Assembly (NCBI RefSeq): GCF_032362555.1
Contig: NC_083505.1
Location: 12,234,001-12,298,000 of the forward strand
Source: Amyelois transitella
Lineage: Eukaryota; Arthropoda; Insecta; Lepidoptera; Pyralidae
Direction of reading: 5' to 3'
Length of the DNA: 64,000 nt
Shown one piece after another: positions 10,073 to 20,608 of this stretch. Positions within the stretch are counted from its first letter, which is position 1, and each line of letters opens with the position of its first letter. Position numbers and translations under genes: made by a program. The notes beneath the pieces are model-generated. The model made no database searches, had not been told where the DNA came from, and was given only the letters and a program-made list of their open reading frames with translations.

Positions 10073-11572
10073 GCTTTCAAGTAAAGATTGTGTGTCTGAA
10101 CTAGCTTTCAAGTAAAGATTGTGTGTCTGAACTAGCTTTCAAGTAAAGATTGTGTGACTGAACTAGCTTTCAAGTAAAGATTGTGTGTCTGAACTAGCTT
10201 TCAAGTAAAGATTGTGTGACTGAACTAGCTTTCAAGTAAAGATTGTGTGTCCGAACTAGCTTTCAAGTAAAGATTGTGTGACTGAACTAGCTTTCAAGTA
10301 AAGATTGTGTGACTGAACTAGCTTTCAAGTAAAGATTGTGTGTCCGAACTAGCTTTCAAGTAAAGATTGTGTGTCCGAACTAGCTTTCAAGTAAAGTTTG
10401 TGTGACTGAACTAGCTATCAAGTAAAGATTGTGTGACTGAACTAGCTTTCAAGTAAAGATTGTGTGACTGAACTAGCTTTCAAGAAAAGATTGTGTGTCC
10501 GAACTAGCTTTCAAGTAAAGATTGTGTGTCCGAACTAGCTTTCAAGTAAAGATTGTGTGACTGAACTAGCTTTCAAGTAAAGATTGTGTGACTGAACTAG
10601 CTTTCAAGAAAAGATCGCGTGTCATGACTAGCTTTGACGAATAGATTGTGTGTCCGAACTAGCTTTCAAGAAAAGATTGTGTGACAACTAGCTTTCAAGA
10701 AAAGATCGCGTGTCATGACTAGCTTTGACGAATAGATTGTGTGTCCGAACTAGCTTTCAAGAAAAGATCGTGTGTCCGAACTAGCTTTCACGAAAATATC
10801 GTGTGTCAGAATTAGCATTCAAGAAAAGTTCGTGTGTCAGAACTAGCTTTCAAGTAAAGATTGTGTGTCTGAACTAGCTTTCAAGTAAAGATTGTGTGTC
10901 TGAACTAGCTTTCAAGTAAAGATTGTGTGTCCGAACTAGCTTTCAAGTAAAGATTGTGTGTCTGAACTAGCTTTCAAGTAAAGATTGTGTGTCTGAACTA
11001 GCTTTCAAGTAAAGATTGTGTGTCTGAACTAGCTTTCAAGAAAAGATCGTGTGTCCGAATTAGCTTTGACGAATAGATCATGTGTCAGAACTAGCTTTCA
11101 CGAAAACATCGTGTGTCAGAACCAGTTTTCACGAAAATATTTTGTGTCCGAACTAGCTTTCACGAAAAGATCTTGTGTCAGAACTAGCTTTCAAGAAAAG
11201 ATCATGTGTCCGAACAAGCTTTCACGAAAAGATCGTGTGTCAGAATTAGCTTTCAAGAAAAGATCGTGTGTCAGAATTAGCTTTCAAGAAAAGATCGTGG
11301 GTCAGAACTAGCTTTCACGAGAAGATCGTGTGTCAGAACTAGCTTATAAGAAAAGATCGTGTGTCAGAACTAGCTTATAAGAAAAGATCGTGTGTCCGAA
11401 CTAGCTTTCACGAAAATATTTTGTGTCAGAACTAGCTTTCACGAAAAGATCGTATGTTCGAACTAGCTTTTATGAAGAGATTGTGTGTCAGAACTAGCTT
11501 TCACTAATAGATTGTTTGTTGCAACTAGCTTTCACAAAAGATTGTGTTTCAGAACTAGCTTTCACGAAAAGA
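10070..11572 (+). repeat. Minisatellite, 31-bp unit, about 48 copies
   Basis: The unit is CTTTCAAGTAAAGATTGTGT plus GTCTGAACTAG, with variants. Type A units (AAGTAAAGATTGTGTG) fill 10070-10600 and 10849-11040. Type B units (ACGAAAAGATCGTGTG) dominate 10600-10848 and 11040-11572. A stretch with GACGAATAGATTGTGTGTCC is repeated about 90 bp apart near 10640 and 10730, so a three-unit higher order exists. Three units make 93 bp, a multiple of three, which produces spurious open frames. Confidence 0.97.
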
Positions 11573-11871
11573 TTGACACTCTTTTTAGAGTTTCGTTTTT
11601 GAGTAATATGATGACCGTTTTCAAAAAAGACTTTGAATTTAACTTCATAATTGTATATTGTAACTTAGTTTTATTACTTACAATCTAAATGCTTACAAGT
11701 GTTCAAAGGGCTCTGTGTAAAACCGGGGCAAATAGTTAGTTCACGTAAGCAATTATGAGTTGACACGTAATTACAGGCCAATCAAACAAACTCATTCAAG
11801 AAATAAGTCATTAACAGAAACCAAGTACCTACCAATATTGTGTTTTATGAATGTATTGGCAGTGCCGTGTG

Positions 11872-12080
11872 GTTCCTGGCACCAGTAATTATAGAAAAGA
11901 AACGGACACTCCATCACTTTACAATAGATGTCGTTAAAGGCGATTAAGGGATAAGTTTATAACTTGGAATTCTTCTTTTGGGCGCTTGACTAGCAACCTG
12001 TCACTATTTGAGTCCCAATTCTATCATTGGCTCTTTCCACCCCGCAAGGGATATAGACGTGATTACATGAATGAATAAAT
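11872..12080 (+). mobile_element. S1 SINE-like copy with internal deletion
   Basis: GTGCCGTGTGGTTCCTGGCA to GATATAGACGTGATTACATG. The AAGCC...CTTTTCAAGACTG part is missing. Confidence 0.85.
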
Positions 12081-12213
12081 GTGTTTATATTGTATAACGC
12101 TATTTAATATCGCATCAATAACCCAACAGTGACTTACACACAACTGAAAGTGAAGCCATACAAATACTGAACGATTTAACATGTATTTCTTTTACATAAA
12201 GTTCATATTTGAT

Positions 12214-12336
12214 GGCGATGGGCTTGCAACCTGTTACTATTTGAATCTCAGTTATGTCATTAAGCCAAACAGTTGAACGTGTCGTTTCAGTCCTTTCAAA
12301 ACTGTTAGCTCTGTCTACCCCTCAAGGGATATATGT
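12214..12336 (+). mobile_element. S1 SINE-like copy, 5' truncated
   Basis: Starts GGCGATGGGCTTGCAACCTG and ends in CCCCTCAAGGGATATATG. Confidence 0.75.
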
Positions 12337-12434
12337 CATACGGTTCTGGTAACCTTTAACGAGAACTTTCATTAATGACGTTGAAATTTTGAAGAAAACC
12401 AGATGTGAAATATTTCAGACAATATGATCAGATA

Positions 12435-12690
12435 AACTTGACGTAACTTGATCAAGTTAAGGACGTCCTGGCAAAAGGTCGGGTCAAGAGTACTCGAGCC
12501 CGCCGAGCTTGCATGAAGAGAGTTATGAATGTGGATGAAGCGAAAGAAGTATGCAGTTATCGTGGCAAGTGGAAAGATTTAATAAATAAATTTCATTTAT
12601 TTCAGACAACAAAGATCCATTTACAAATATATAGCCTTCGCATACTCCTCCTGGGAAAGGCATGATTTTATGTATGTATGTAAACTTGAC
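12435..12690 (+). mobile_element. LINE 3' end with a 60-bp insertion
   Basis: GTTAAGGACGTCCTGGCAAA and GAGAGTTATGAATGTGGATG, interrupted after CAAGTGGAAAGAT at 12578, resume at CTCCTCCTGGGAAAGGCATG and end in TATGTATGTATG. Confidence 0.75.
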
Positions 12691-12698
12691 GTTGAAGA

Positions 12699-13075
12699 TC
12701 GTCGGTGGTAAAATCGGTAAGGTGCCTGGTTAAAACGAATGATGCGCAGAAAGGAACAAGTTCGAATCCTACCTCGGCTAAGTACCAATAACAATTTTTG
12801 ATGTTATGTACATTAGTTTGAATACTAACCGATGCTCTTACGGCGAGGGATCTTCTTGGCGAACTGGATGTGTAACCTTGATCGATCCAATACGGGTTTG
12901 GTTGAGGAGGTCAGATGGGAGTCGCTTCGTGTAAAAACCTAACTCACCCAATCTAGGATCTACGGTGAAAGGCATGCCACAGGCTCTATCGTCACTCTCT
13001 CACTCTCTCTCATCACTCCACAGTGATGATGATGCAACTGGGACTAAATACAGAAGGAAGAAGAATGTAAACTCG
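12699..13075 (+). mobile_element. S3 tRNA-derived SINE, fullest copy
   Basis: Head GGTGGTAAAATCGGTAAGGT with B box GTTCGAATCCTACCTCGGC. The body has GGAGGTCAGATGGGAGTCGC and CACCCAATCTAGGATCTACG, and the end is CAACTGGGACTAAATACAGA. Confidence 0.85.
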
Positions 13076-13539
13076 ACGTTGCCCCCCCCCCCCCCGTAGT
13101 TTCGTTTTCAATGAATAAACCATGTTCATCTGAAGTCGACTGTACATACTTTTACGTCGACTATATTGTATACATCCAACAGTCGACAACTACCTACGAA
13201 GTTTTGTTTTATACTCAAAGTTGTTTCATATATTTTCTTGCTCAAAGTCGAGAAAAAATGCTTTAGCTATTATATATTGTGTTGCGTGACTTGATTTTTT
13301 GTTGATAAATTGGTTTAGTTTTTTCTTTCCAGAAAGGGTTGATTGAACTTTTTTTTTATTATTTTTAGGTTTAATTTGTCACTTATGTTTTAAGTTTTTT
13401 TAGCCTTCTAGTTTTGTTTGCAATTTGATACAATTCAAAATAGTTGGCTAATGTTTTATTTATTTATTTATTTATTTATTTAATTAATTATTTATGTACA
13501 CAAAATTATATACAGTTCAGACAAACATATTTCTTCTTT

Positions 13540-13840
13540 CTTTCCCGGACGGGTAGGCAGCGACTACATCTTTTCACTAGCCACAATCTCTGAATGCTAG
13601 TTCGCCTGTTGAAGGTACACTAGACCTGATCTTTGGCCAGGACTTAAAAAAAACAACAGTATGATGTTTAAATTTTTTTTTATTGTTTTGCAACCAAAAT
13701 GGTTGCTGACAAATTGTGAAAATCTTTGTAGATGCGATGTGATCGTGCACAAAGTTATATAGTATGCAAACAATAAGTGATAGTGTTATATTCATTAAAG
13801 TAGAAATATAGTTTCAATGTAAGTAGAATCTTTAAAATTA
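13540..13840 (-). repeat. Inverted copy of the OR1 3' flank block
   Basis: Reverse complement of 9571-9870 with few changes. It lies next to further pieces of the OR1 region (13891-13915 and 13915-14165). Confidence 0.85.
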
Positions 13841-13852
13841 AAAATTTGAAAT

Positions 13853-13887
13853 TTAAATTAATTTCCATTTTTTACACAATCTAGATT
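13853..13887 (+). repeat. 35-bp direct copy of the segment at 9541
   Basis: AAATTAATTTCCATTTTTTA then CACAATCTAGATTT, in the same orientation as 9541-9575 although its neighbours are inverted. Confidence 0.8.
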
Positions 13888-13890
13888 TCC

Positions 13891-13915
13891 TATTTATGTG
13901 TGTATGACAAAATAG
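13891..13915 (-). repeat. 25-bp exact inverted copy of the start of OR1 intron 7
   Basis: TATTTATGTGTGTATGACAA followed by AATAG is the exact reverse complement of 8483-8507, which begins 4 bp inside OR1 intron 7. Confidence 0.8.
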
Positions 13916-14165
13916 GTGGCAGCAACGGGTGATTGCCAATTTTCTTCTCTACTGCAACCAACTGCCGCGCGCAAGCCACTTTAAACTATTTTATTTCACA
14001 AATTGAAATTCTTCGGCTTGAGGGCTCACAATTAGAAAGTTTCTTTTGTGGGTTTTTGAATGGCTAATTTAATGTTTAATATTTTCTTTTAATTGTTTTG
14101 TTGTGAAGATGGTAGTGAAATTGAAGAGAAGATGGTAGTGACAGGAATAAAAAAGGGAATGCTTA
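13915..14165 (-). repeat. Right copy of the inverted block from 1250-1486
   Basis: GTGGCAGCAACGGGTGATTG and GGCTTGAGGGCTCACAATTA are the reverse of the left copy. A short GAAGATGGTAGTG duplication is specific to this copy. Confidence 0.85.
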
Positions 14166-14400
14166 GATGATTTGATGGATGGATGGTGGTCATGTCGAGA
14201 GGATGAATGAAAGCAGGTTGACTAAGCAAATATTGCTTAGTCAATGTGCAAGCAAAAGTTCTGGTCACGAGTATACGAAACCGACTAGCTTGCATGAAGA
14301 GAGAGTTATGAATGTGGATGAAGCGAAAGAAGTATGCAGGGATCGTGGCATGTGGAAAGATGTGGTCTCTGCCTACTCCTCCGGGAAAGAGATACGATAA
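14129..14400 (+). mobile_element. LINE 3' end, frame-broken
   Basis: GTCATGTCGAGAGGATGAAT, GACTAAGCAAATATTGCTTA and ATCGTGGCATGTGGAAAGAT. It ends CCGGGAAAGAGATACGATAA without the TATG tail. Confidence 0.8.
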
Positions 14401-14732
14401 CAACGAAACATAACTCAAACCATACATACACCATACACAACGAAACGATACATAATTCAAACCATTCACAGAACACTTTTTACTTGTTCGCGATGTAACA
14501 AAAAACTTACCAACTCAAACCATGACGATTTGCGATAGCTTAACGACTGTTGCATTTGTTTTATCAACGAGACATACGACATTTTCTAAACATATCTCCA
14601 AAACTTCAAGTTACACAACAAAACACATAATGACGCCTCTTTCAGACTAGGTACGAGGTACTAGTGTGATGGATTCAACATTAAGTTTTCAGACAACTAA
14701 TGAACGTATTACCATACATCTGAACGTTGGTT

Positions 14733-14795
14733 AGCCTTTTTCAGACTGTCGGCTCAGTCTACCCCGCAAAGGATATATACGTTATTGTATGTATA
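14733..14795 (+). mobile_element. S1 tail fragment
   Basis: CTGTCGGCTCAGTCTACCCC then GCAAAGGATATATACG. Confidence 0.7.
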
Positions 14796-15706
14796 AATGT
14801 AAGCTTGGTCAAATATCACTATTAACAGGGTTTCGAAAGTTCAACAGCAGTCATTGAACACTAAACACATATTTCATATGTAAGTACATTTACTTACATA
14901 ATACCAACTTGATATAAAGAAGATGCAGATGATATCTTTTCTTCTTCGCTATATTTTGTACATAATAAAGTGAAAAAACCACCCCGTCATAATTGTAAGA
15001 AAAATGGGGCGGCCATTTTGAAGACTACCTACTCAAAACAAAATGGCCGACTCATAAAAGCGATGCACGAAAATGTTAGCGCGTCATCACGGAAGGTAAA
15101 ACTTTTATTTATGCCCAAACTTGTTTCATTTTTCTTTCTCAAGCATTCTAGAATAAAGCCAGTGGTTCGCCACTTTGCTCAAAATAGGGAAAGAAGAGAA
15201 ATATTATTTTTTTACAAACTATTATAGAATTGGTGAAAAAAAAGTAGACTTGCAATGTACATATTTCTTGTTAAAGTAAATAGTTACGTAGATATTTCAA
15301 ATTCAGATCGAATTAGAAATATCTACTTAATTGAATTGTGAGCCCTCGATTTCAAAGAATATGTTGAACATGTTATATGAGGCACTCCCTTCGTGACAAA
15401 ATGGCTTGCCCTTTAGTAACCCTTTACGATAACGATACGGTAAATGAGATGAAAAAACTGTAAATGACGTTTTTACCTACGTTAATAAGCGGGTAAAGTG
15501 ATTCTTCTGCACTATATTTATTTTATACATCTACAGCATAAATAACAGAACATTAAAGTTGTATGAAGAGACCCGGAGAATTATTCAGAAGAACGGGATA
15601 AAAGATCCTAGTTTGACCTTTTAAAAAATCGTAAAACTGTCATTCAAACAGACCGATGGCGGATAGCTATATTATGTTGACACGATCTTTGGGCATGAGA
15701 GAAAAA

Positions 15707-15852
15707 AACCATACTTATAATCACGTCTATAACCCTTGCGGAGTAGACAGAGCCGACAGTCTCGAAAAGTCTGATAGGCAACGCTCGGCCATTTGGCTTT
15801 ATGATAGAATTGAGATTCCAGTGTAGACGTGGCTGTATGTATGTATGTTAAA
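15707..15852 (-). mobile_element. S1 SINE-like fragment
   Basis: TAATCACGTCTATAACCCTT to GATAGAATTGAGATTCCAG, followed by a forward TAGACGTGGCTGTATGTATG tail, so it is a small inverted pair. Confidence 0.7.
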
Positions 15853-16607
15853 TCCTAAAAATACTAGTATTTTATTAAAACAGTACCTACGGTAATTAAT
15901 CAATTTACCTGTTGGTACCGCCCAATTAATCCGAGAGGAAAAAACGGCAACATGGCGGAGTTAGGAATTACTTTTTACGGGTTTATGCTCGTAAATGATT
16001 TATGTTGCTTCTGTAATACGGTTGTAGTTATCCGTCATCGTTAGTAGGGTGACCATGAGGTCGATTTTATTCAGGGAGGGTCAGGTCAAAAGTACCCGAA
16101 ACTCGGCCAACTCGCCAGTTACGTCCACGGTTTGCATACCTTCGAGATTATAGTGGCAAAACTCTGCTACGCGCTACGAACTACGCAGTACGAGCTATGG
16201 CTGTAGTATTTCCCCATAACTTGAGTGTAAAATTAGGGCTTATCGATTTCGGGCTGGGCATGTGGGGTAGAAATTTGGCTCTACACGAGATCTGATTACT
16301 TTTTGACAGTGCGAGCTATATGGTCTCGTATTGGCAACATTTAACATGAAATGTTTTTGTGGGATACATATATTCCGATTTATGCAGAAAACAAGAAATT
16401 TTCATACAAGTTCCTTTATTGAAAACAGAAAAATTTACGTCTGGACGTATTTTGTGGTCACCATACTCATTCTGGACATCAATTAATATTAATTAGATTG
16501 TTATTGTTGTGATTAATGGCTACATCAATTTGGAAGACAATTAGTCGTGCCCTCATTATGAGGATAAGCAGGTTTAGGGTTTAATATATAATAAAAGAAA
16601 AGTAATC

Positions 16608-16825
16608 TGCGTGCGCAGCTGAATGTTGCCGTACATAAAGTTCCCCTACAAAGGCTGCAAAGGTTAGATGGGAGTTATTTCGACTTATCCAATACAGGAC
16701 CCTTGGTCAAATAGATCCTGGATTGGGTGAGTCGGATTTTTACACAAAGTTACTCTTCAGGCTTCTTCATCATCAGAGTGACGAGAATGCAACGGAGACT
16801 AGAGCTAAAGATGAAGGAAAGAATG
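16608..16825 (+). mobile_element. S3 SINE body, rearranged
   Basis: Holds CAAAGGTTAGATGGGAGTTA, an internal inverted GATCCTGGATTGGGTGAGTC and the end AATGCAACGGAGACTAGAGC. Confidence 0.6.
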
Positions 16826-16844
16826 AGTAGTTGGAAAGACTAAA

Positions 16845-17400
16845 AGGCTATATAATAGAATTGTTTGGCTGGCATACAACTGCCTGTGCATAGGGGCGTG
16901 TTGGTCCCAACATTAATGTATGGGAGTGAAAGTTGGTTATGGCAAAAGAAGCACGAAAGCAGAATGCAGTAAATGCAGTGGAAAGGAAATGAGAGCGTTA
17001 AAGAGTATGATGGGTGTGAAATTGAGTGACCGGATAAGGAACAGCGTGATAAGGGAATGTTGTGATGTGAAAGAAGATTTAGTTACAGGAATAGAAAAGG
17101 GTATGTTAAGATGGTTCGGTCATGTGGAGAGGATGAATGAAAGCAGGTTGACTAAGCAGATATACAAGGAGAGTGTGGAGGGAAAGGTCGGAGTGGCAAG
17201 ACCTAGACGAACGTATCTTGATAAAATTAAGGACGTCCTGGTAAAGGGTCAGGTCAAAAGTACACGAGGCTTGCATGAAGAGAGTTATGAATGTGGATGA
17301 AGCGAAGGAAATATGCAGAGATCGTGGCAAGTGTAAAAAGGTAGTCTCTGCCTACCCCTCCGGGAAAGAGGCGTGATTTTACGAGTATGTATGTATGTAG
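16845..17400 (+). mobile_element. Longest LINE 3' end, C-terminal part of a reverse transcriptase
   Basis: Just before 16920 one frame reads PTLMYGSESW, followed after frameshifts by MGVKLSDRIRNSVIRECCDV and MLRWFGHVERMNESRLTKQI, then VGVARPRRTYLDKIKDVLVK. It ends CCGGGAAAGAGGCGTGATTT and a TATG tail. Such C-terminal motifs follow the RT domain of RTE/CR1-type non-LTR elements; the clade cannot be fixed from this part. The catalytic RT and endonuclease regions are absent. Confidence 0.85.
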
Positions 17401-17689
17401 AATTGTTTGGCTTGATAACGCTTGAGATTCAAACAGCGTAAAAAGTAGAATGACGACGTATTATGTAAATAAAAAAAAAAACATAAAATTAACAAAATTT
17501 CATTAGTTGAGTTGCCTTGATAAGCTCCAGTCTGTATTCGCAGTGCAACTTGCAAGAATAAATAACGAAGGCGTCAGATCTGTTCCGAACAACTCGGGCT
17601 TAACTGAATTAAAAGCTCGGCTCGGGTCTTACTAACGAACGTGTGGAACGTACGCGTGTTCATTACGTGTTCAAGCGAATTAAATCTTC

Positions 17690-17995
17690 TTCATTTCCTG
17701 GCTTTAGTCCCTGTTGCACCCTCACCATTCTGCACCCTCACCATTCTGCACCCTCACCATTCTGCTGAGAAGCCCGGGGTTTGCCTGTAGAGGAGATACC
17801 CTCATCATTCTGCACCCTGTTTTTTGCCTTTGCCTTGCCTTTGCCTGTAGAGGAGTTATGGACATTTGACCATGGACCCTGGATTGGGTGAGGCAGGGTT
17901 TTATACGTAGCGACTCCCATCTGACCTCCGCAACCTTCAATCTTTGCAGAAGAACTTCATCCGTATTGGATCGATCATGGATATGGTTACACATC
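17690..17995 (-). mobile_element. S3 SINE body with an internal small expansion
   Basis: ACCCTGGATTGGGTGAGGCA and CGACTCCCATCTGACCTCCG on the forward strand are its reverse. A CACCCTCACCATTCTG unit is repeated three times at 17717-17763. Confidence 0.75.
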
Positions 17996-18234
17996 TAATG
18001 TCTATCAGAATACATTGTAAAATTTCTATAAAGTACTCGTATCACTCAAACGTCCTGCTATTAAGATACTTAATAACTAAATAGTTACCTAAACTCCTTA
18101 TTAGAAAAACATCTGGATCTTAAAATGTCGTAATTTAAAATAATATAATATGTAATTTGATACTGTGTCTATAAAGGCACTTTATCGATTCGACCACAAT
18201 CGCTTTTAAAAGACGTTTAAGTAAATAAATATAC

Positions 18235-18345
18235 AAACATTCAGTAGCTTAAATGACAAGGTTTCCTCACGGTATTTTCACTTAATTTTACTGGCATGTG
18301 TTAATAAACAAATGCAGGCACTAATGACTCTTTTATCAGCCACTA
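18235..18345 (-). repeat. Left arm of an inverted pair with 19168-19290
   Basis: GCAGGCACTAATGACTCTTT and GACAAGGTTTCCTCACGG are the reverse of 19175-19265. Both appear related to the S3 body. Confidence 0.75.
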
Positions 18346-18867
18346 ATTTGTTACCCTCTTGTAAGTTACTTAATAAATATTTTATTTTTCATAGTGTAGA
18401 TACCTAAGAGGTAACAAACAAAGTCACTTTCACATTCATAAATTATACTTGGGATGTATCCTATCCGAAAGTTGGTTACGTAATACAGACCTCAAACTTA
18501 GCGACAAGCCTATTCGGGAAGTTAGCACGCTTTGCATTCCTCTTAAAACTTTAAGTTCTTCCGATAAACATATACATGCAAAGGCTTTTTGTGCAACATA
18601 CTATTTAGTTACATAAGTTACACTCTCTCAACTTAGTTTGGCGCTTTCAAAGTTGTTAATGTTTGTCTTAAAGTCTGTATATACGTTAATATGGTTTCGT
18701 CATTAAAGTAGTTTCTGTGTATTTTTTTTAAGTTTTTAGGTTAAGATATCGTTCGTAGGTTTGAATCCTACTTGCCCCGTAGTAATGACTCTTTCATCAG
18801 TAGTTGGTTGGACACATAGGTACCTTCTTTTCATTATTATTTTTATTTATTCATATCTTTAAGGTGT

Positions 18868-19130
18868 AGATTATAAGCCTATCCCTTAGTCGCCTTTTAT
18901 GACATCCACGGGAATGATATGGAGTAGTCCAATTCTTTTTACTATTGGAACCGGGAACCACACGGCATCCATCTTTTAGGCGATGGGCTAGCAATCTGTC
19001 ACTATATGAATCTCAATTCTATAATTTAGCCAAACAGCTGAACGTGACCTATCAGTATGTTCAAGACAGTTGTCTTTGTCTACCCCGTAAGGGACATAGA
19101 CGTGTTAAATATATATGTATGTATGTTTAG
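18868..19130. mobile_element. Two S1 copies joined head to head
   Basis: 18868-18966 is reverse (ATAAGCCTATCCCTTAGTCG to GGAACCACACGGCA). 18972-19130 is forward, starting at CTTTTAGGCGATGGGCTAGC and ending GTATGTATG. Neither half is complete. Confidence 0.8.
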
Positions 19131-19167
19131 GTGAAGAATCTAAATACGTACTATTCTCCTAGTAATC

Positions 19168-19290
19168 TATACACAACTGATAAAAGAGTCATTAGTGCCT
19201 GCATTTGATTGCTAACAGATGCCAAATTAAGTGAAAAGATCGTGAGAAAACCTTGTCATTTATGCTACTGAATGTATGGATATGCATGAT
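19168..19290 (+). repeat. Right arm of the inverted pair, leads into the triplication
   Basis: AAAAGAGTCATTAGTGCCTG then AAGTGAAAAGATCGTGAG. The pair could fold into a stem of about 90 bp. Confidence 0.75.
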
Positions 19291-20267
19291 CCAACATGGC
19301 GTAGGTTCCCTTGCAAAGTTGCGGAGGTCAGTCGGGAGCAGATTTGTGGAAACATGTCTAACCCACTGCGAGGTCGAGGTCACAGATCGTCCACTTTAAA
19401 GAAATGTAGATGCAACGTTGACTATAAACAAGAATCTGTTTCTTTAAAAAAAAAAAAAAAAAACTACTGTTCTGATTTGAAAACTCGCTAATAAAATAAG
19501 AAACTCCTTCATAATATCTCCCTGCGATATTTGAGAGAACTTTGTACAAAATACAAATAGCATGCAAAACTGTTTTCTTATGTAAACCTTGTCATTTATG
19601 CTACTGAATGTATGGATAAGCATGATCCAACATGGCGTAGGTTCCTTTTCAAGGTTGCGGAGGTCAGTCGGGAGCAGATTTGTGGAAACATGTCTAACCC
19701 ACTGCGAGGTCGAGGTCACAGATCGTCCACTTTAAAGAAATGTAGATACAACGTTGACTATAGACAAGAATCTGTTTCCTTTAAAAAAAAATAAAAAAAA
19801 TAACTACTGTTCCGATTTGAAAACTCGCTTATAAAATAAGAAACTCCTTCATAATATCTCCCTGCGATATTTGAGAGAACTTTGTACAAAATACAAATAG
19901 CATGCAAAACTGTTTTCTTATGTAAACCTTGTCATTTATGCTACCGAATGTATGGATAAGCATGATCCAACATGGCGTAGGTTCCTTTTCAAGGTTGCGG
20001 AGGTCAGTCGGGAGCAGATTTGTGGAAACATGTCTAACCCACTGCGAGGTCGAGGTCACAGATCGTCCCCTTTAAAGAAATGTAGATACAACGTTGACTA
20101 TAAACAAGAATCTGTTTCTTTAAAAAAAAAAAAAAACTACTGTTCTGATTTGAAAACTCGCTAATAAAATAAAAAACTCCTTTATAATATATCCTTGCGA
20201 ACTAAATATTTGCGAGAACTTTGTACAAAATACAAATAGCATGCAAAACTGTTTTCTTATGTAAACC
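19252..20267 (+). repeat. Three tandem copies of a 336-340 bp unit
   Basis: Unit starts CCTTGTCATTTATGCTACTG at 19252, 19588 and 19928. It holds GGTTGCGGAGGTCAGTCGGG (S3-like body), an A-run of 14-18 and TTTGAGAGAACTTTGTACAA. Copies differ by a few percent and A-run length. Open frames in it (MTSTSQWVRHVSTNLLP...) are by-products. Confidence 0.95.
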
Positions 20268-20395
20268 TTTCCAATGCTGGTATTAATTAACTTGCTTCAA
20301 TTTCGGATGTAAATGTCAATTGGAAGAGCAGAGTCGAACAAATATTTTTCTTCTGACAGTCTCGTTTCTTGATTTTGTAGATTTTAATCGACATA

Positions 20396-20608
20396 CAAAC
20401 ATACATAATTATAATCACGTCTATTGGTTGGCCAACAGTCTTGAAGTCAGAATTGAGATTCAAATAGTGACAGGTTGCTAGCCCATCGCTTAAAATAATA
20501 ATTCCAAGTTTATAAGCCTATCCTGTAGTCGCCTTTTACGATATCCATGGGAAAGAGATCAAAGTGGCCCTATTATTTTTTCTATTGGTGACTGGAACCA
20601 CACGGCAC
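20396..20608 (-). mobile_element. S1 SINE-like copy
   Basis: CATACATAATTATAATCACG to GGAACCACACGGCA. Part of the GGATATAGACGTG end is lost. Confidence 0.85.

Noticed and set aside
11051-11311. Open frame of 86 aa with repeating SELAF/RTSFQEK motifs
   Set aside because: It is a by-product of the 31-bp minisatellite: three units equal 93 bp, so an open frame can persist. No start context and no coding bias.
10070-11572. Possible CRISPR-like array
   Set aside because: Units are contiguous with no unique spacers, and the host is an animal. It is a minisatellite.
19192-20164. Several frames with MTSTSQWVRHVSTNLLP and MDKHDPTWRRF
   Set aside because: These recur because the DNA unit is triplicated. 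The sequence is S3-SINE-like body, not a gene family.
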